Positions 27,414 to 36,887 of a DNA stretch of 64,000 nucleotides are shown piece by piece. The notes beneath the pieces are model-generated. The model searched no databases and was not told where the DNA came from. It worked only from the letters and a program-made list of their open reading frames with translations. This DNA comes from Pseudovibrio brasiliensis (GTDB lineage: Bacteria; Pseudomonadota; Alphaproteobacteria; Rhizobiales; Stappiaceae), in NCBI RefSeq assembly GCF_018282095.1, contig NZ_CP074126.1, positions 3,928,341-3,992,340 of the forward strand. The letters run 5' to 3'. Made by a program: the position numbers and the translations under genes. Within the stretch, counting starts at the first letter, position 1. Each line of letters starts with the position of its first letter.

Positions 27414-28148
27414 ATGCTGCCTTATGATGAGGGCTTCTATAACAACCAGCAGGATGGCTCATTCGCCTCAGCTAGAGAGATCCTTCCAATTGTCTTCCAA
27501 CACCTCACTCCGGAAAGTATCATCGACTTTGGCTGCGGGACTGGCAGCTGGTTATTGGCAGCACAGCAACTCGGAGCCACAAAACTACTTGGTTTGGACG
27601 GCGCATGGGTTCCTCAATCGTCTCTGCGCATCCCAAGCGAGTGTTTCAATCAGGTGGATTTAGAAGATCCGAAAAACATTCAGCTAGACCAACGCTTTGA
27701 TCTGGCAATGAGCCTGGAAGTCCTTGAGCACCTCACTAGTCCTGCAGCACAAATCATCCTGGATAAAATGACAGAGGCTGCAGACAATGTGCTGCTCTCT
27801 GTTGCCGTACCCGAACAAGGTGGCATTCATCACATTAACGAGCAACGACAAAGCTATTGGGCTGACCTTATGAAAGAAAAGGGGTTCTTTCCAATCGATC
27901 TCATCAGGCCAGCTGTATGGAGTAATCCGAATGTAAGCGTCTGGTACAAGCAAAACATATTGCTATATTCAAAAATGAGTGAGCCTTTGTCGCCACCGAC
28001 CAACACTTTGCCACTCGATATCATACACCCTGACCTTTATGAGAGTACTGTTGCAGATCTCAAAGCACGTGTCACAAAACTCAGATCAAAACAGATTAAG
28101 AGCAGAGTTCGCCGGCTACTCGGATTAAAGCAAAAAGTTCCTCATTAA
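27414..28148 (+). CDS. Class I SAM-dependent methyltransferase
   Basis: I place the start at ATG 27414, directly behind CGGAGGAGG; the open frame extends much further upstream into ctrA, but that part cannot be translated separately. The 244-aa product has motif I SIIDFGCGTGSWLLAAQQLG, an acidic strand end LLGLDGAW, and LAMSLEVLEHL, typical of the UbiE/methyltransferase-11/23 fold. The C-terminal 40 residues are basic and Lys/Arg-rich. Similar proteins act on sugars, lipids or small molecules; the substrate is unknown. It stands between the ctrA terminator and trmO. Confidence 0.85.
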   Translation: MLPYDEGFYNNQQDGSFASAREILPIVFQHLTPESIIDFGCGTGSWLLAAQQLGATKLLGLDGAWVPQSSLRIPSECFNQVDLEDPKNIQLDQRFDLAMSLEVLEHLTSPAAQIILDKMTEAADNVLLSVAVPEQGGIHHINEQRQSYWADLMKEKGFFPIDLIRPAVWSNPNVSVWYKQNILLYSKMSEPLSPPTNTLPLDIIHPDLYESTVADLKARVTKLRSKQIKSRVRRLLGLKQKVPH

Positions 28149-28299
28149 CTACCCAATCTGTCTTCTGATTCTCACTTAACCGCCTGCAACCAAAAGCATT
28201 TCATCCTCAACACCGCTAAAGCTTGCACTTTGGTAAAAGTAAGCGGAGGGTAGCCTCATCAAGCTTGATGACGTCCGAAACACATATGAGGATACGAAA

Positions 28300-28776
28300 A
28301 TGCAAACCTTTACAGACCTGAGAGTCATCGGGACCATCACAGCAACCGATGGGCTGTTCCAGCTCAACATCCAGTCAGATTACAGACCAGCCCTGCTGCA
28401 CCTCTCTGACTTTAGCCATGCCCATATCTTGTGGTGGGCAGATCAGGCGGCAACAGAGCAGGACCGGAACACGCTGCAATTCCCGGCCCCTTACGCCAAG
28501 GCAAATCATGAGATCGGCACGTTCGCGTCAAGGTCCCCTGCCCGCCCAAACCCGATCGGCCTTTCAACGGTATCATTGCTGAATGTCGATGTAGAACACG
28601 GCCTCATCACCGTCCCTTACATTGATGCAGAACCCGGTACACCGCTGCTGGACATCAAACCCTACTTCCCGGCCTCGGATCGGGTAGAGCAGTGTCATGG
28701 ACCAGAATGGTGCAAGCACTGGCCTCAATCCTATGAAGCATCAGCTGATTTCGACTGGGCCTCTGAGTTCGCGTAA
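28300..28776 (+). CDS. trmO: TrmO/TsaA family tRNA methyltransferase
   Basis: The 158-aa protein, with GAGGA upstream of its ATG, carries the UPF0066 signature: LHLSDFSHAHILWWA, then GTFASRSPARPNPIGLSTVSLL, and a C-terminal TPLLDIKPYFPASD. In E. coli TrmO this small beta-barrel methylates N6-threonylcarbamoyladenosine at tRNA position 37. The E. coli protein is longer (about 235 aa); short single-domain versions are common and some may have other substrates, so the reaction is inferred from the family. Confidence 0.82.
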   Translation: MQTFTDLRVIGTITATDGLFQLNIQSDYRPALLHLSDFSHAHILWWADQAATEQDRNTLQFPAPYAKANHEIGTFASRSPARPNPIGLSTVSLLNVDVEHGLITVPYIDAEPGTPLLDIKPYFPASDRVEQCHGPEWCKHWPQSYEASADFDWASEFA

Positions 28777-28886
28777 ATAAGCTATCGATTAGCCTCCGTG
28801 CTCATCGCGGAGGCTAGTTAGGATAACGCAGCCAATAACGCCTAAGTGTATTGCCCATCGCATATCTTTGTTGCCATTGTGCGCCC

Positions 28887-29723
28887 ATGAGGCTTTTTAT
28901 TCTTACATCTATTGTCATGGTGGCTTTTGCTGCCAATTCCGTTTTGAATCGACTGGCACTTGCAGATGGTGAGATTGGACCATCCACTTTCGCAACCATC
29001 AGGGTCATTGCCGGAGCCGTTATGCTCCTCGCCCTCATAGTCGTCAGAAGCCAGAAACTTCAGTTCTCAAAGCCGAACTATCCTGCAGTGCTCGCACTCT
29101 GCGCATATATTCTCGGCTTCTCACACGCATACATCTCTCTGGATGCTGGCTTCGGCGCACTCCTACTCTTTGGAGCGGTGCAAATCACTATGTTCGCTGG
29201 TGCATTCCTTCAGCGTGAAAAGCTGGGATTACAGAAATGGATCGGCGCAGGCCTTGCCTTCTCTGGCCTTGTGTACCTGCTCTTCCCGGCAAACGCAGGC
29301 ATAAACCCGCTCGGAGCTGGTCTGATGACCGTAGCTGCTGTCGGCTGGGGCATTTACTCAATCATCGGCAGAGGCGCAGCAAACCCACTTAAAGACACGG
29401 GAATGAACTTCCTCTATGCCATCCCCTTGGTCGCTTTGGCACTTTTGCTGTTTCCCGATAGCAGTGAAATCACCTCGGCGGGCGTGATCTTGGCCGTCAT
29501 TTCCGGCGCAATCACCTCAGGTCTTGGCTATGCCCTCTGGTATGCAATCATTCCGCAGCTTCAAACAAGCACGGCTGCCGTTGCACAGCTCACCGTACCA
29601 ATCATCGCCACTGCTGGTGGGATTGTGTTCCTCGCTGAAGCCATCGACCTGCGTTTCATCATAGCAACCGCCATGGTGCTCTGCGGTGTAGCTGTTTCAG
29701 CCTATCAAAGGAAACCCAAGTAG
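28887..29723 (+). CDS. DMT superfamily (EamA) transporter
   Basis: The product is 278 aa from ATG 28887, which begins directly with the first helix (MRLFILTSIVMVAFAANSVL); a TTG at 28851 is possible but would add a non-hydrophobic leader. Neither start has a clear ribosome-binding site. Ten membrane helices form two EamA repeats; GPSTFATIRVIAGAVMLLAL and AVAQLTVPIIATAGGIVFLAEAI are the conserved ends of each repeat. Such proteins export amino acids or other metabolites. It converges with the MBL hydrolase gene with one base between the stop codons. Confidence 0.88.
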   Translation: MRLFILTSIVMVAFAANSVLNRLALADGEIGPSTFATIRVIAGAVMLLALIVVRSQKLQFSKPNYPAVLALCAYILGFSHAYISLDAGFGALLLFGAVQITMFAGAFLQREKLGLQKWIGAGLAFSGLVYLLFPANAGINPLGAGLMTVAAVGWGIYSIIGRGAANPLKDTGMNFLYAIPLVALALLLFPDSSEITSAGVILAVISGAITSGLGYALWYAIIPQLQTSTAAVAQLTVPIIATAGGIVFLAEAIDLRFIIATAMVLCGVAVSAYQRKPK

Positions 29724-29724
29724 A

Positions 29725-30729
29725 TTACTCAGGCCGGTCCTGCTCATCCTCATTGCCAAGCTGCAATTGATACGTTCCAGGAACGAACCGGAACCCATCT
29801 CCCACAGCCTCAACAAACCCCAGTGCAGGGAATGGCATGTGATAGCCAATGAAAGGGATACGCTCCTCGGCAATCATCCCAAAGATGCGCCGCCGCGTCT
29901 CTGCGGCCCGTGCTTTATCAATATCAAACACAACACGCCAATCTGGATAGGCTAAGGACCACACAAAATGGTTCGCGGTATCCGCGGTAAGCATCAGCTT
30001 TCGCCCATTGGCTTCCACCGAATACACCGTATGCCCCGGCGTATGGCCGTAGGCTTCAATTGCCGTAATACCAGGTACCACCTGATCACCCGGATTGATG
30101 AAGTCGAACTTGTCTTTGAGCGGCAGAACATTCTCCGCAAACACCCGCGCACTCTGGTTGGCTGCAGGTCCAAGCTTTTCCCAGTAATTGAATTCAATCG
30201 GGTTCGTCACATACTTGGCATTGGCAAAGGTAGGAATGCCGTTTTGCATCAGACCGCCCGTATGGTCCGCATGCATGTGCGTCAGCACCACAACATCGAT
30301 ATCACTGGGACGAACACCCGCCGTCGCAAGTGCTTTCAGCAAGTTTCCGCTCTGTGGCTGAGAAAGAACACCTCTTCCCGTATCAAACAGAACCAGCCCA
30401 GTGCCGGTATTCACCAGCACTGGAGTGAAAAAACCTCTGAACTTGGTCGAAGAGATGAAGTGGTCCTGACTAGCCTTGTCGAACACCTCACTGGTCTGGT
30501 CCATACCAAACGTATCCTGCGGATGCTCCGCAACAAAGGAGCCATCCAAAAGCGCGTAGACCTTGAACTCACCCAGCTGAAACTCTGTGGCCGGAGCGTG
30601 TTGATTGGATCGTTCAATCGGAATTTCCGCAGCCACATCTGAACTCCTCATCCCTGTCGCAAGCAAACCGCCTGCGCCTAAAGCAAGGGCAGACCGTCTG
30701 CTCAGCTTAAAGAAATCACGAGAACTCAT
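29725..30729 (-). CDS. Exported MBL-fold metallo-hydrolase
   Basis: The product is 334 aa from ATG 30729 (AGGGAG upstream). The N-terminus has a twin-arginine type signal (FFKLSRRSALALGAGGLLA) with the Arg pair at residues 11-12, indicating folded export to the periplasm, probably with metals bound. The metal-binding motif is HMHADH at 151-156, followed by a downstream His in GHTPGHTVYS and an Asp in TADTANH, which completes a dinuclear zinc site. The pattern resembles the AHL-lactonase/DUF-type MBL group. The substrate is not known. Confidence 0.87.
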   Translation of the reverse strand: MSSRDFFKLSRRSALALGAGGLLATGMRSSDVAAEIPIERSNQHAPATEFQLGEFKVYALLDGSFVAEHPQDTFGMDQTSEVFDKASQDHFISSTKFRGFFTPVLVNTGTGLVLFDTGRGVLSQPQSGNLLKALATAGVRPSDIDVVVLTHMHADHTGGLMQNGIPTFANAKYVTNPIEFNYWEKLGPAANQSARVFAENVLPLKDKFDFINPGDQVVPGITAIEAYGHTPGHTVYSVEANGRKLMLTADTANHFVWSLAYPDWRVVFDIDKARAAETRRRIFGMIAEERIPFIGYHMPFPALGFVEAVGDGFRFVPGTYQLQLGNEDEQDRPE

Positions 30730-30864
30730 CACTCAAACTCCCTCAGCCTGATGCCGGATAACAGGCATTCAGCAGCGCCAAACTAACGGGAAACTCTGAG
30801 GTTCTTTTGGAGGAATTCGCTCATATTGAATTTGAATTGCGAGCAAATGAGACAATGCGTCAAT

Positions 30865-30890
30865 AAAAAAGGCCAGCTCGATGCTGGCCT
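30865..30890 (-). terminator. Intrinsic terminator of the che operon
   Basis: AGGCCAGC and GCTGGCCT make a perfect 8-bp stem with a 5-nt loop. On the minus strand a T6 run follows. It begins 12 bases after the cheR stop codon and ends the chpT-cheR gene string. Confidence 0.88.
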
Positions 30891-30901
30891 AATTCTTTAT
30901 T

Positions 30902-31834
30902 TTAAGCTGAGAAGCGAGAGCCACTCGCCAAAGCCTGAATAGCAGGCCGGGAGGTAGATGGCTTGCTTGGCGAAGTCGCCGTAGACCGCGTAAAGCTTGT
31001 CGAACCAGCTGGACGACTTGCAGCCTGCTTCTTGCGATAAACACCGCGAAGGTTCGGATAAGGCTCAAAGCCATCAGTCAAACCAACAACAGTTTCCGCA
31101 GCACCAAGCACCAGGAAGCCATCATCCGGCAACTGACGATAGATGCGGTTCAGCACATCAATCTTGGTCTGTTGGTCGAAGTAGATCAGCACATTACGAC
31201 AGAAGATGATGTCAAACTCACCGAGATGGCTAAAGTTCTCCAGCAGGTTCAGCTTACGCCACTGCACCATTGCCCGGATTTCCGGAGCCATCTGCCAAAG
31301 TTCCCCCTGCTGAGAGAAGTACTTCAACAGCATCTGAATAGGCAGACCGCGCTGAACTTCGAACTGGCTGTAAATGCCCGTGCGAGCTTTTTCCAGCACT
31401 TCGGTGGAAATGTCAGTACCCAAAATCTCAAAGCGGAATGAGCCAACCTTTGCCTTGTCTTCCTTCAGATACATGCTGAGGGAGTAAGGCTCCTGACCAG
31501 TCGAAGCAGCGGCACACCAGATGCGCGCACTCCGGCGTGATTTACGTGCCTCAAGCAAATGAGGAAGCATCACATTCCGGAAGTTCTCGAAAGGGCTCTT
31601 ATCGCGGAAGAAGAATGACTCGTTCGTCGTCATCGCTTCAACAACGTCATTCTGCAGGGACATGGAGCCCGGCTTGCTGATCGCAAGAATAAGCTCACTC
31701 AATCCATTGAGATTATGACGACGAGCAACAGGCATCAGTCGGCTTTCGACCAGATACTGTTTTTCATCAGAAAGAACGAGGCCGCTACGGGATTTCAAAA
31801 ATTTCTTCAAGAAATCATATTCAGAAGTCATCAT
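30902..31834 (-). CDS. cheR: Chemotaxis methyltransferase CheR
   Basis: The 310-aa protein has the CheR_N helices (residues 1-60) and a SAM-binding domain: ARIWCAAASTGQEPYSLSMY, then RFEILGTDISTEVLEKARTGIYS, and FDIIFCRNVLIYFDQQTK. TNESFFFRDKSPFE is a family signature at about residue 68. It methylates glutamates of chemoreceptors. A Ser/Thr/Pro-rich tail of about 35 residues after residue 270 is unusual and probably disordered. Its start overlaps the cheB stop by four bases. No chemoreceptor gene is in the window. Confidence 0.95.
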   Translation of the reverse strand: MMTSEYDFLKKFLKSRSGLVLSDEKQYLVESRLMPVARRHNLNGLSELILAISKPGSMSLQNDVVEAMTTNESFFFRDKSPFENFRNVMLPHLLEARKSRRSARIWCAAASTGQEPYSLSMYLKEDKAKVGSFRFEILGTDISTEVLEKARTGIYSQFEVQRGLPIQMLLKYFSQQGELWQMAPEIRAMVQWRKLNLLENFSHLGEFDIIFCRNVLIYFDQQTKIDVLNRIYRQLPDDGFLVLGAAETVVGLTDGFEPYPNLRGVYRKKQAASRPAGSTSFTRSTATSPSKPSTSRPAIQALASGSRFSA

Positions 31835-33093
31835 CGCGCGGCTCCTTTTAAGATACGCTTGACTTGTGCACCAATCTGATCAAGAGGCACGATACCGCTG
31901 CAGTTCCCTGTTCGGGCAGCAGCTCCTGGCATTCCCCAGACTACACTGGAGGCCTCATCCTGCGCGATGACGCTTCCGCCCTTACCGGCAATTACATTGA
32001 CGCCATTTGCGCCATCACTGCCCATGCCGGTCAAAACGAGTGCCAAACACGCGGTACCGAATACTTCGGCTGCACTTTCAAAAAGTGGATCCACAGATGG
32101 CTTACAGAAGTTGACGGGAGCTCCGTCTTCAAGCAGCGAAACCGCCTGCCCGTTCTGTTTGCCGATTTTCAAATGAATTCCGCCTGGCGCGACATACACG
32201 TGCCCAGGTTTCAATACATCCATGTGCTCAGCTTCTTTTGAAGGAAGCTGAAGTTGCTTATGCAAATGCTCCGCAAGAATTGTCGTGAACGTCCGCGGCA
32301 TATGCTGCGTGATCACAACTGGAACCTTAAGCAAACCATCGCGTGCATCAGTAAGCACACGCTGAAGTGCCTGCGGCCCTCCCGTAGAGCTGCCAATCAC
32401 AAGAGCTCTCGGTACGACCGAAGAATATGGCCGTAACGTAATCTCTTGCTTTGCAGCTGTTTGAAGCCCCATTGTCCGTGGACGGCGCAATGCAGCACGC
32501 GTCTCAGCCCGGTCAACAGAGGTTTCAGTCCGTCGTTTGTGCGGATCATTAACAATCTCCGCACGCATTCTGCGTACAGGCTCTGCTGCTGGCTTAATAG
32601 TCGTGCGCTTAAGACGTTTTCCCCCACGTCCAAGCAAGCGCAGTTTCTCCAGCAGCTCTCTCTGAAACTCGGTCGCACTGGCTGTCTGGCCAGTTGTTTC
32701 CGGCTTGGCGACATAGTCAGTGGCACCAAGAGAAAGAGCCTTTAAACTTACTTCGGCGTTCCGGCGCGTCAGCGTGGAAGCCATCACGATGATGAGATCG
32801 CGTTTCTTTTCTAGAAGCTTCGGAAGAGCTGTCAGGCCATCCATCACAGGCATTTCAACGTCGAGCACAACAACGTCCGGGTTGCTGCGTTCAATGTCTT
32901 TTACTGCCAGCTCACCATTTCTGTGAGTTGCAACAACTTCCAGTTCAGGATCTGCCTCAATCCATCTGCTGAACAACCCACGAATGACAACGGAATCGTC
33001 TACGACCATGACCCGGATAGGTGCCGCATGACCAGATCTCTCCGTCTTTGGCTCCTCAACTTTTGCATACATGCCCAGCCGGCCCATATCCAT
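31831..33093 (-). CDS. cheB: Chemotaxis glutamate methylesterase CheB
   Basis: This 420-aa protein has an N-terminal receiver domain (residues 26-140, phosphorylation site D78 in VVVLDVEMPVMDG), a long charged linker (about 150-225) and the C-terminal methylesterase. The catalytic triad is visible as VIGSSTGGPQAL (Ser), VVITQHMP (His) and LTGMGSDGANG (Asp). It removes methyl groups from chemoreceptors when phosphorylated by CheA. It starts four bases after cheY and overlaps cheR by four bases, so it is translationally coupled. The linker is longer than the typical CheB (about 350 aa). Confidence 0.95.
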   Translation of the reverse strand: MDMGRLGMYAKVEEPKTERSGHAAPIRVMVVDDSVVIRGLFSRWIEADPELEVVATHRNGELAVKDIERSNPDVVVLDVEMPVMDGLTALPKLLEKKRDLIIVMASTLTRRNAEVSLKALSLGATDYVAKPETTGQTASATEFQRELLEKLRLLGRGGKRLKRTTIKPAAEPVRRMRAEIVNDPHKRRTETSVDRAETRAALRRPRTMGLQTAAKQEITLRPYSSVVPRALVIGSSTGGPQALQRVLTDARDGLLKVPVVITQHMPRTFTTILAEHLHKQLQLPSKEAEHMDVLKPGHVYVAPGGIHLKIGKQNGQAVSLLEDGAPVNFCKPSVDPLFESAAEVFGTACLALVLTGMGSDGANGVNVIAGKGGSVIAQDEASSVVWGMPGAAARTGNCSGIVPLDQIGAQVKRILKGAAR

Positions 33094-33096
33094 TAC

Positions 33097-33462
33097 TTAG
33101 ACCAATCCAACTTCCTGAAATTTCGCAGAAAGAATCTCCCGATCAAACGGTTTCATGATGTATTCGTTCGCACCAGCGCGGATCGCTTTGGTGATGTGAG
33201 CAACGTCGTTTTCTGTCGTACAGAACACAACAACCGGCTCCTCACCGCCATCTTCCTCGCGCAGCTTGGCCAAAAACTCCAGCCCGTCCATCACAGGCAT
33301 ATTCCAGTCCAACAGAACCGCATCCGGCATTGAAGCTTTACAAGCATCCAGCGCCTTCTGTCCGTCCTCAGCCTCGGTGATCTCAAATCCAATGTCCTCC
33401 AGAATGCGGCGGGCCACTTTGCGGATTACGCTGGAATCGTCAACAACCAGACACTTTTTCAT
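33097..33462 (-). CDS. cheY: Single-domain response regulator CheY
   Basis: A stand-alone receiver domain of 121 aa. The acidic pair is at D8/D9, the phosphorylation site is D52 in AVLLDWNMPVMDG, Thr82/83 serves as the switch residue, and Lys104 is in IMKPFD. It is the product of the operon expected to bind the flagellar motor after CheA phosphorylation, although some alphaproteobacterial CheYs serve as phosphate sinks. It lies between cheW and cheB in a tight operon. Confidence 0.93.
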   Translation of the reverse strand: MKKCLVVDDSSVIRKVARRILEDIGFEITEAEDGQKALDACKASMPDAVLLDWNMPVMDGLEFLAKLREEDGGEEPVVVFCTTENDVAHITKAIRAGANEYIMKPFDREILSAKFQEVGLV

Positions 33463-33492
33463 TAAATCGGCTCTCTCGCTTCGAAGGTGCGC

Positions 33493-33990
33493 TTACGCAG
33501 CTTTAGGTTCAATAAGGGAGCTCAACAGACGGTCTACATCCAGTACCACCATCAGTCGCCCGTCCAGACGATGAACCCCGCCGGAAATCTCGGCCCAACG
33601 GAAATCAAGGTTGGATGGGTTTGCTTCCATCTCATTTCTCGGCAAGTTGAGTACCTCTCCTACGGCATCAATAACAAGGCCATAGGACTCCCCTTTGTAC
33701 TCAATACCAACAGCCATCATGCCCTGATCAGCATCATTTGGCTTGAGATGAAGCTTGCGACGCATATTGATGGCAGTCACGATGCGTCCGCGCAGGTTCA
33801 GCACGCCTTCCACTTCCGGCGGCGCCAGCGGAACCTGTGTAACTTTTTCAGGAACAAACACGTCATGAACCTGAGAGATAGGCAGACCGAACAGCTGGCT
33901 GCCAATCACAACAGTCACATACTGGATGTGATCGGCACTGCCCTGACGGTTGTCATCGTCTTCGACGGCGGAGAGTTTATGAGTTGTCAT
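33493..33990 (-). CDS. cheW: Chemotaxis coupling protein CheW
   Basis: The 165-aa protein is a single CheW domain: QYVTVVIGSQLFGLPISQVHDVF, then APPEVEGVLNLRGRIVTAINMR, followed by the YGLVIDAVGEVLNLP strand. It links chemoreceptors to the histidine kinase CheA at the membrane. Its start overlaps the cheA stop codon by four bases. The last 30 residues resemble the usual CheW C-terminus without extra domains. Confidence 0.95.
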   Translation of the reverse strand: MTTHKLSAVEDDDNRQGSADHIQYVTVVIGSQLFGLPISQVHDVFVPEKVTQVPLAPPEVEGVLNLRGRIVTAINMRRKLHLKPNDADQGMMAVGIEYKGESYGLVIDAVGEVLNLPRNEMEANPSNLDFRWAEISGGVHRLDGRLMVVLDVDRLLSSLIEPKAA

Positions 33991-36740
33991 GCTGCAACTC
34001 CCATTTCACTGGTCAAAACATCTTTGAGCGCTGCCAGCAGACCAGGGCGGTCAAACTTGGCGACATAGTCATCAAAGCCAGCCTGACGGCCTTTCTCGAT
34101 GGAAGCTGGTGTCACAACAGCAGACAGTGCGATGATCGGCAGATGGCGGAAGCGTGTATCGCGACGCAGGCTCTCACAGAACTCGTAGCCACTGATATCT
34201 GGCATTTCGATGTCAGTTACGATCGCAGCAAAGTCGGTGCCTTTTTCCATCAGCTCATATGCGCTCTGAGCGCTGGAGCAAACGGTGACATCATAACCAG
34301 CCGCTTTCAGAACCGGTGTCAACATGTTGCGGAAGAACGCACTGTCATCAAGGAAGAGAAGCTTTCTCACCTTGGTGGCCGTGTCGATCTCTTTGCGCAT
34401 GAACCAGTCATCAAATGCCAGAGGCAGATAATGACCAAGGTCGATAACTTCAGTTGCACGCTCACGAATGATCGCAGAACCAAGAACACCCTGACGCTCA
34501 GAAACCACTTCAATGGTCATCCGGTCTTCAACAATGTCGACAATCTGATCAACAACCAGACCCATGGAACGACCATTATCAGAGAACACCAGCATTGGCT
34601 GCGTGCCTTCAGACTTATGACGATCGCCCTCGTTCACATAAACCAGTGGCATCAGAGAGCCACGGTACTGAACCAGATCACGGCCATTGGAATGCTCGAT
34701 CTTGGAGACATCAAACTCTTCAAGACGTGTCACCAGTGACAGCGGAACAGCCTTAGGTTCTTCAGAACCGGCACGGAACAGCAGCAGTGAAATTGGAGCA
34801 TCCGCATCAATCACACGAGCTTCCTCGTTGTCCTGCTCATCTTCAAAGGTATCAGTCAGCGTACCGGAAGCATGGCTTGCCATCGCGCTTGCAACACCGT
34901 TCGGATCGATGATCATGATCACAGAGCCATCACCCAGGATGGTGTTGCCTGAGAACATGTTGATGTTGCGCAGCATGGAAGACATTGGCTTCACAACAAT
35001 CTCTTCGGTATGGAACACGCCGTCCACCACAACACCGAAGGTTTGGCTGCCAACCTGCATAACAACAATGAAGCCGTTATCTTCATCCAGATCAGCTTCC
35101 TCAGTCTGACCAAGTAGCTGAGACATGTGAACCAGAGGCAGCAACTTGTTACGCAAACGCAGAACCGGGCGATCCTTCAGACGCTCAATACGGTGCTCTG
35201 AGTTGGACTGAACACGCACCAGCTCAACAACAGAGAGCTGCGGAATAGCGTAGCGATCACCACCAGCCTCAACGATCAGTGTAGACACAATCGCCAGAGT
35301 CAGCGGGATCTTGATGATGAAGCTGGAACCCTTGCCCGGAGTGGAGCGAAGGTCGATAGAACCACCGATCAGCTCAACGTTGTTGCGCACAACGTCCATA
35401 CCAACGCCACGACCGGAAACACTGGTCACGTTGGTCGCTGTCGAGAAGCCTGCTGCAAAGATGAACTTGTAGATCTGCTGATCTGCCATCTTTTCAAGTT
35501 CAGCTTCGGTGGTCACACCGTTCTTAAGCGCTTTTTCCTTGATCTTCTCAAGGTTCAGGCCACGACCATCATCCTTCACTTCGATGATGATGTGACCGCC
35601 TTCGTGATAAGCGGAAAGGGTGATGTTACCCTTTTCTGGCTTACCAGCAGCAACACGGTCAGTAGGCTCTTCCAGACCGTGGTCTGCAGAGTTGCGGATC
35701 ATGTGGGTCAGCGGATCTTTGATGAGTTCCAGAACCTGGCGATCAAGTTCTGTTTCCGCACCAATCATCTCAAGGCCGATTGGCTTATCAAGTTCCTGAG
35801 AAAGATCGCGAACAATACGTGGAAGCTTCTGCCATGCGTTGCCGATTGGCTGCATGCGGGTCTTCATGACCCCTTCCTGCAACTCACCGGTTACATTCGA
35901 CAGACGCTGCAGTGGAACCTTGAACTCGCTGTCTTCATGACGACGAACGATCTCCAGCAGCTGGTTTCGTGTCAGCACCAGCTCGGAAACCATGGTCATC
36001 AGGTGTTCAAGCGTTTCAACATTCACACGGATGGACTGATTGGAAACACCCTGACTGGAAGCCTTACCCTTTGCACTTGGGTTTTTCGGCTTAGCAACTT
36101 CCTTTTTAGGAGTTTGTGCTTCCGCCAACTCAGCACCGGAAGCAGCCACAGGCTCAACTTCTTCCTCAGTTTCTTCTTCAGCTGTAGGCAGCTCAATCTC
36201 GACTTCAGCTTCTTGGAAAGCACGTTCAAGATCGTCAAGAGAAACTTCGCCGGGGCGCAGAGGCCGTTCCAGAACCTGATAGATATCTGTGCCGACTTCT
36301 TCTTCAGCAGCTTTTTCTTCCGCCATAGCAGCAGCCATTTCGTCTGCCATGTCATCATTATCAGCGCTTAAGGAAAGCCGTTCCAGCTCATCAATCAGAT
36401 CACGGTCTGTGCCATCTGGCTCAGTACCGTTAGCAGCTTCAAGATCAGCAAGGATATCTTTAATACGATCGATTGAAGCAAGAACAAGCGTAACCGCTTC
36501 GTGTGTTACAGGAACACCATCGCGGAACTTGCCCATAAGAGTTTCAGCAGCATGAGCAATCGCTTCCAGACGCGGCAGGCCCAAGAACCCACAAGTGCCT
36601 TTGATTGTATGCACTAACCTGAAAATGTTATCCAGAATGGTGGCGTTGTTTGGCTCTTGCTCAAACTTCACCAACTCAACGTCTACAACATCCAGGCTTT
36701 CATTGGTCTCAGTGAGAAACTCTCTGAGAAGATCGTCCAT
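33987..36740 (-). CDS. cheA: Chemotaxis histidine kinase CheA with C-terminal receiver
   Basis: The product is 917 aa from ATG 36740; GTG 36749 is an alternative. Domain order: Hpt (about 1-105, phospho-His44 in LVHTIKGTCGFLG), acidic linker (120-215), dimerisation (SIRVNVETLEHLMTMVSELV), HATPase with MIRNSADHGLEEP and SGRGVGMDVVRNNVE, CheW-like regulatory domain, an additional CheW-like segment (LVVDQIVDIVEDRMTIEV), and a receiver domain (AAIVTDIEMPDISGYEF). The fused receiver is absent from E. coli CheA (654 aa) and makes this a hybrid kinase. The Glu/Ala-rich linker replaces a recognisable P2 domain. It follows chpT by 147 bp. Confidence 0.93.
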   Translation of the reverse strand: MDDLLREFLTETNESLDVVDVELVKFEQEPNNATILDNIFRLVHTIKGTCGFLGLPRLEAIAHAAETLMGKFRDGVPVTHEAVTLVLASIDRIKDILADLEAANGTEPDGTDRDLIDELERLSLSADNDDMADEMAAAMAEEKAAEEEVGTDIYQVLERPLRPGEVSLDDLERAFQEAEVEIELPTAEEETEEEVEPVAASGAELAEAQTPKKEVAKPKNPSAKGKASSQGVSNQSIRVNVETLEHLMTMVSELVLTRNQLLEIVRRHEDSEFKVPLQRLSNVTGELQEGVMKTRMQPIGNAWQKLPRIVRDLSQELDKPIGLEMIGAETELDRQVLELIKDPLTHMIRNSADHGLEEPTDRVAAGKPEKGNITLSAYHEGGHIIIEVKDDGRGLNLEKIKEKALKNGVTTEAELEKMADQQIYKFIFAAGFSTATNVTSVSGRGVGMDVVRNNVELIGGSIDLRSTPGKGSSFIIKIPLTLAIVSTLIVEAGGDRYAIPQLSVVELVRVQSNSEHRIERLKDRPVLRLRNKLLPLVHMSQLLGQTEEADLDEDNGFIVVMQVGSQTFGVVVDGVFHTEEIVVKPMSSMLRNINMFSGNTILGDGSVIMIIDPNGVASAMASHASGTLTDTFEDEQDNEEARVIDADAPISLLLFRAGSEEPKAVPLSLVTRLEEFDVSKIEHSNGRDLVQYRGSLMPLVYVNEGDRHKSEGTQPMLVFSDNGRSMGLVVDQIVDIVEDRMTIEVVSERQGVLGSAIIRERATEVIDLGHYLPLAFDDWFMRKEIDTATKVRKLLFLDDSAFFRNMLTPVLKAAGYDVTVCSSAQSAYELMEKGTDFAAIVTDIEMPDISGYEFCESLRRDTRFRHLPIIALSAVVTPASIEKGRQAGFDDYVAKFDRPGLLAALKDVLTSEMGVAA

Positions 36741-36887
36741 GGCCCGCACCCACTCAATGCTTAGGGGAGCCTCAAAACGAGACTCCTAAATTTCACTAAG
36801 GTTGAGTGTTAAGCCAAACGGTTAACATAGATTGAAAGATTGTAAGATTCATCCAACCTACAATAAATGGTTGTTTTTTACAGTTGA

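Noticed and set aside
36809-36825. TTAA-N9-TTAA upstream of cheA as a CtrA binding site
   Set aside because: CtrA needs 7 bases between the half-sites; here there are 9, in an AT-rich region. Another N9 pair near 59246 has the same flaw.
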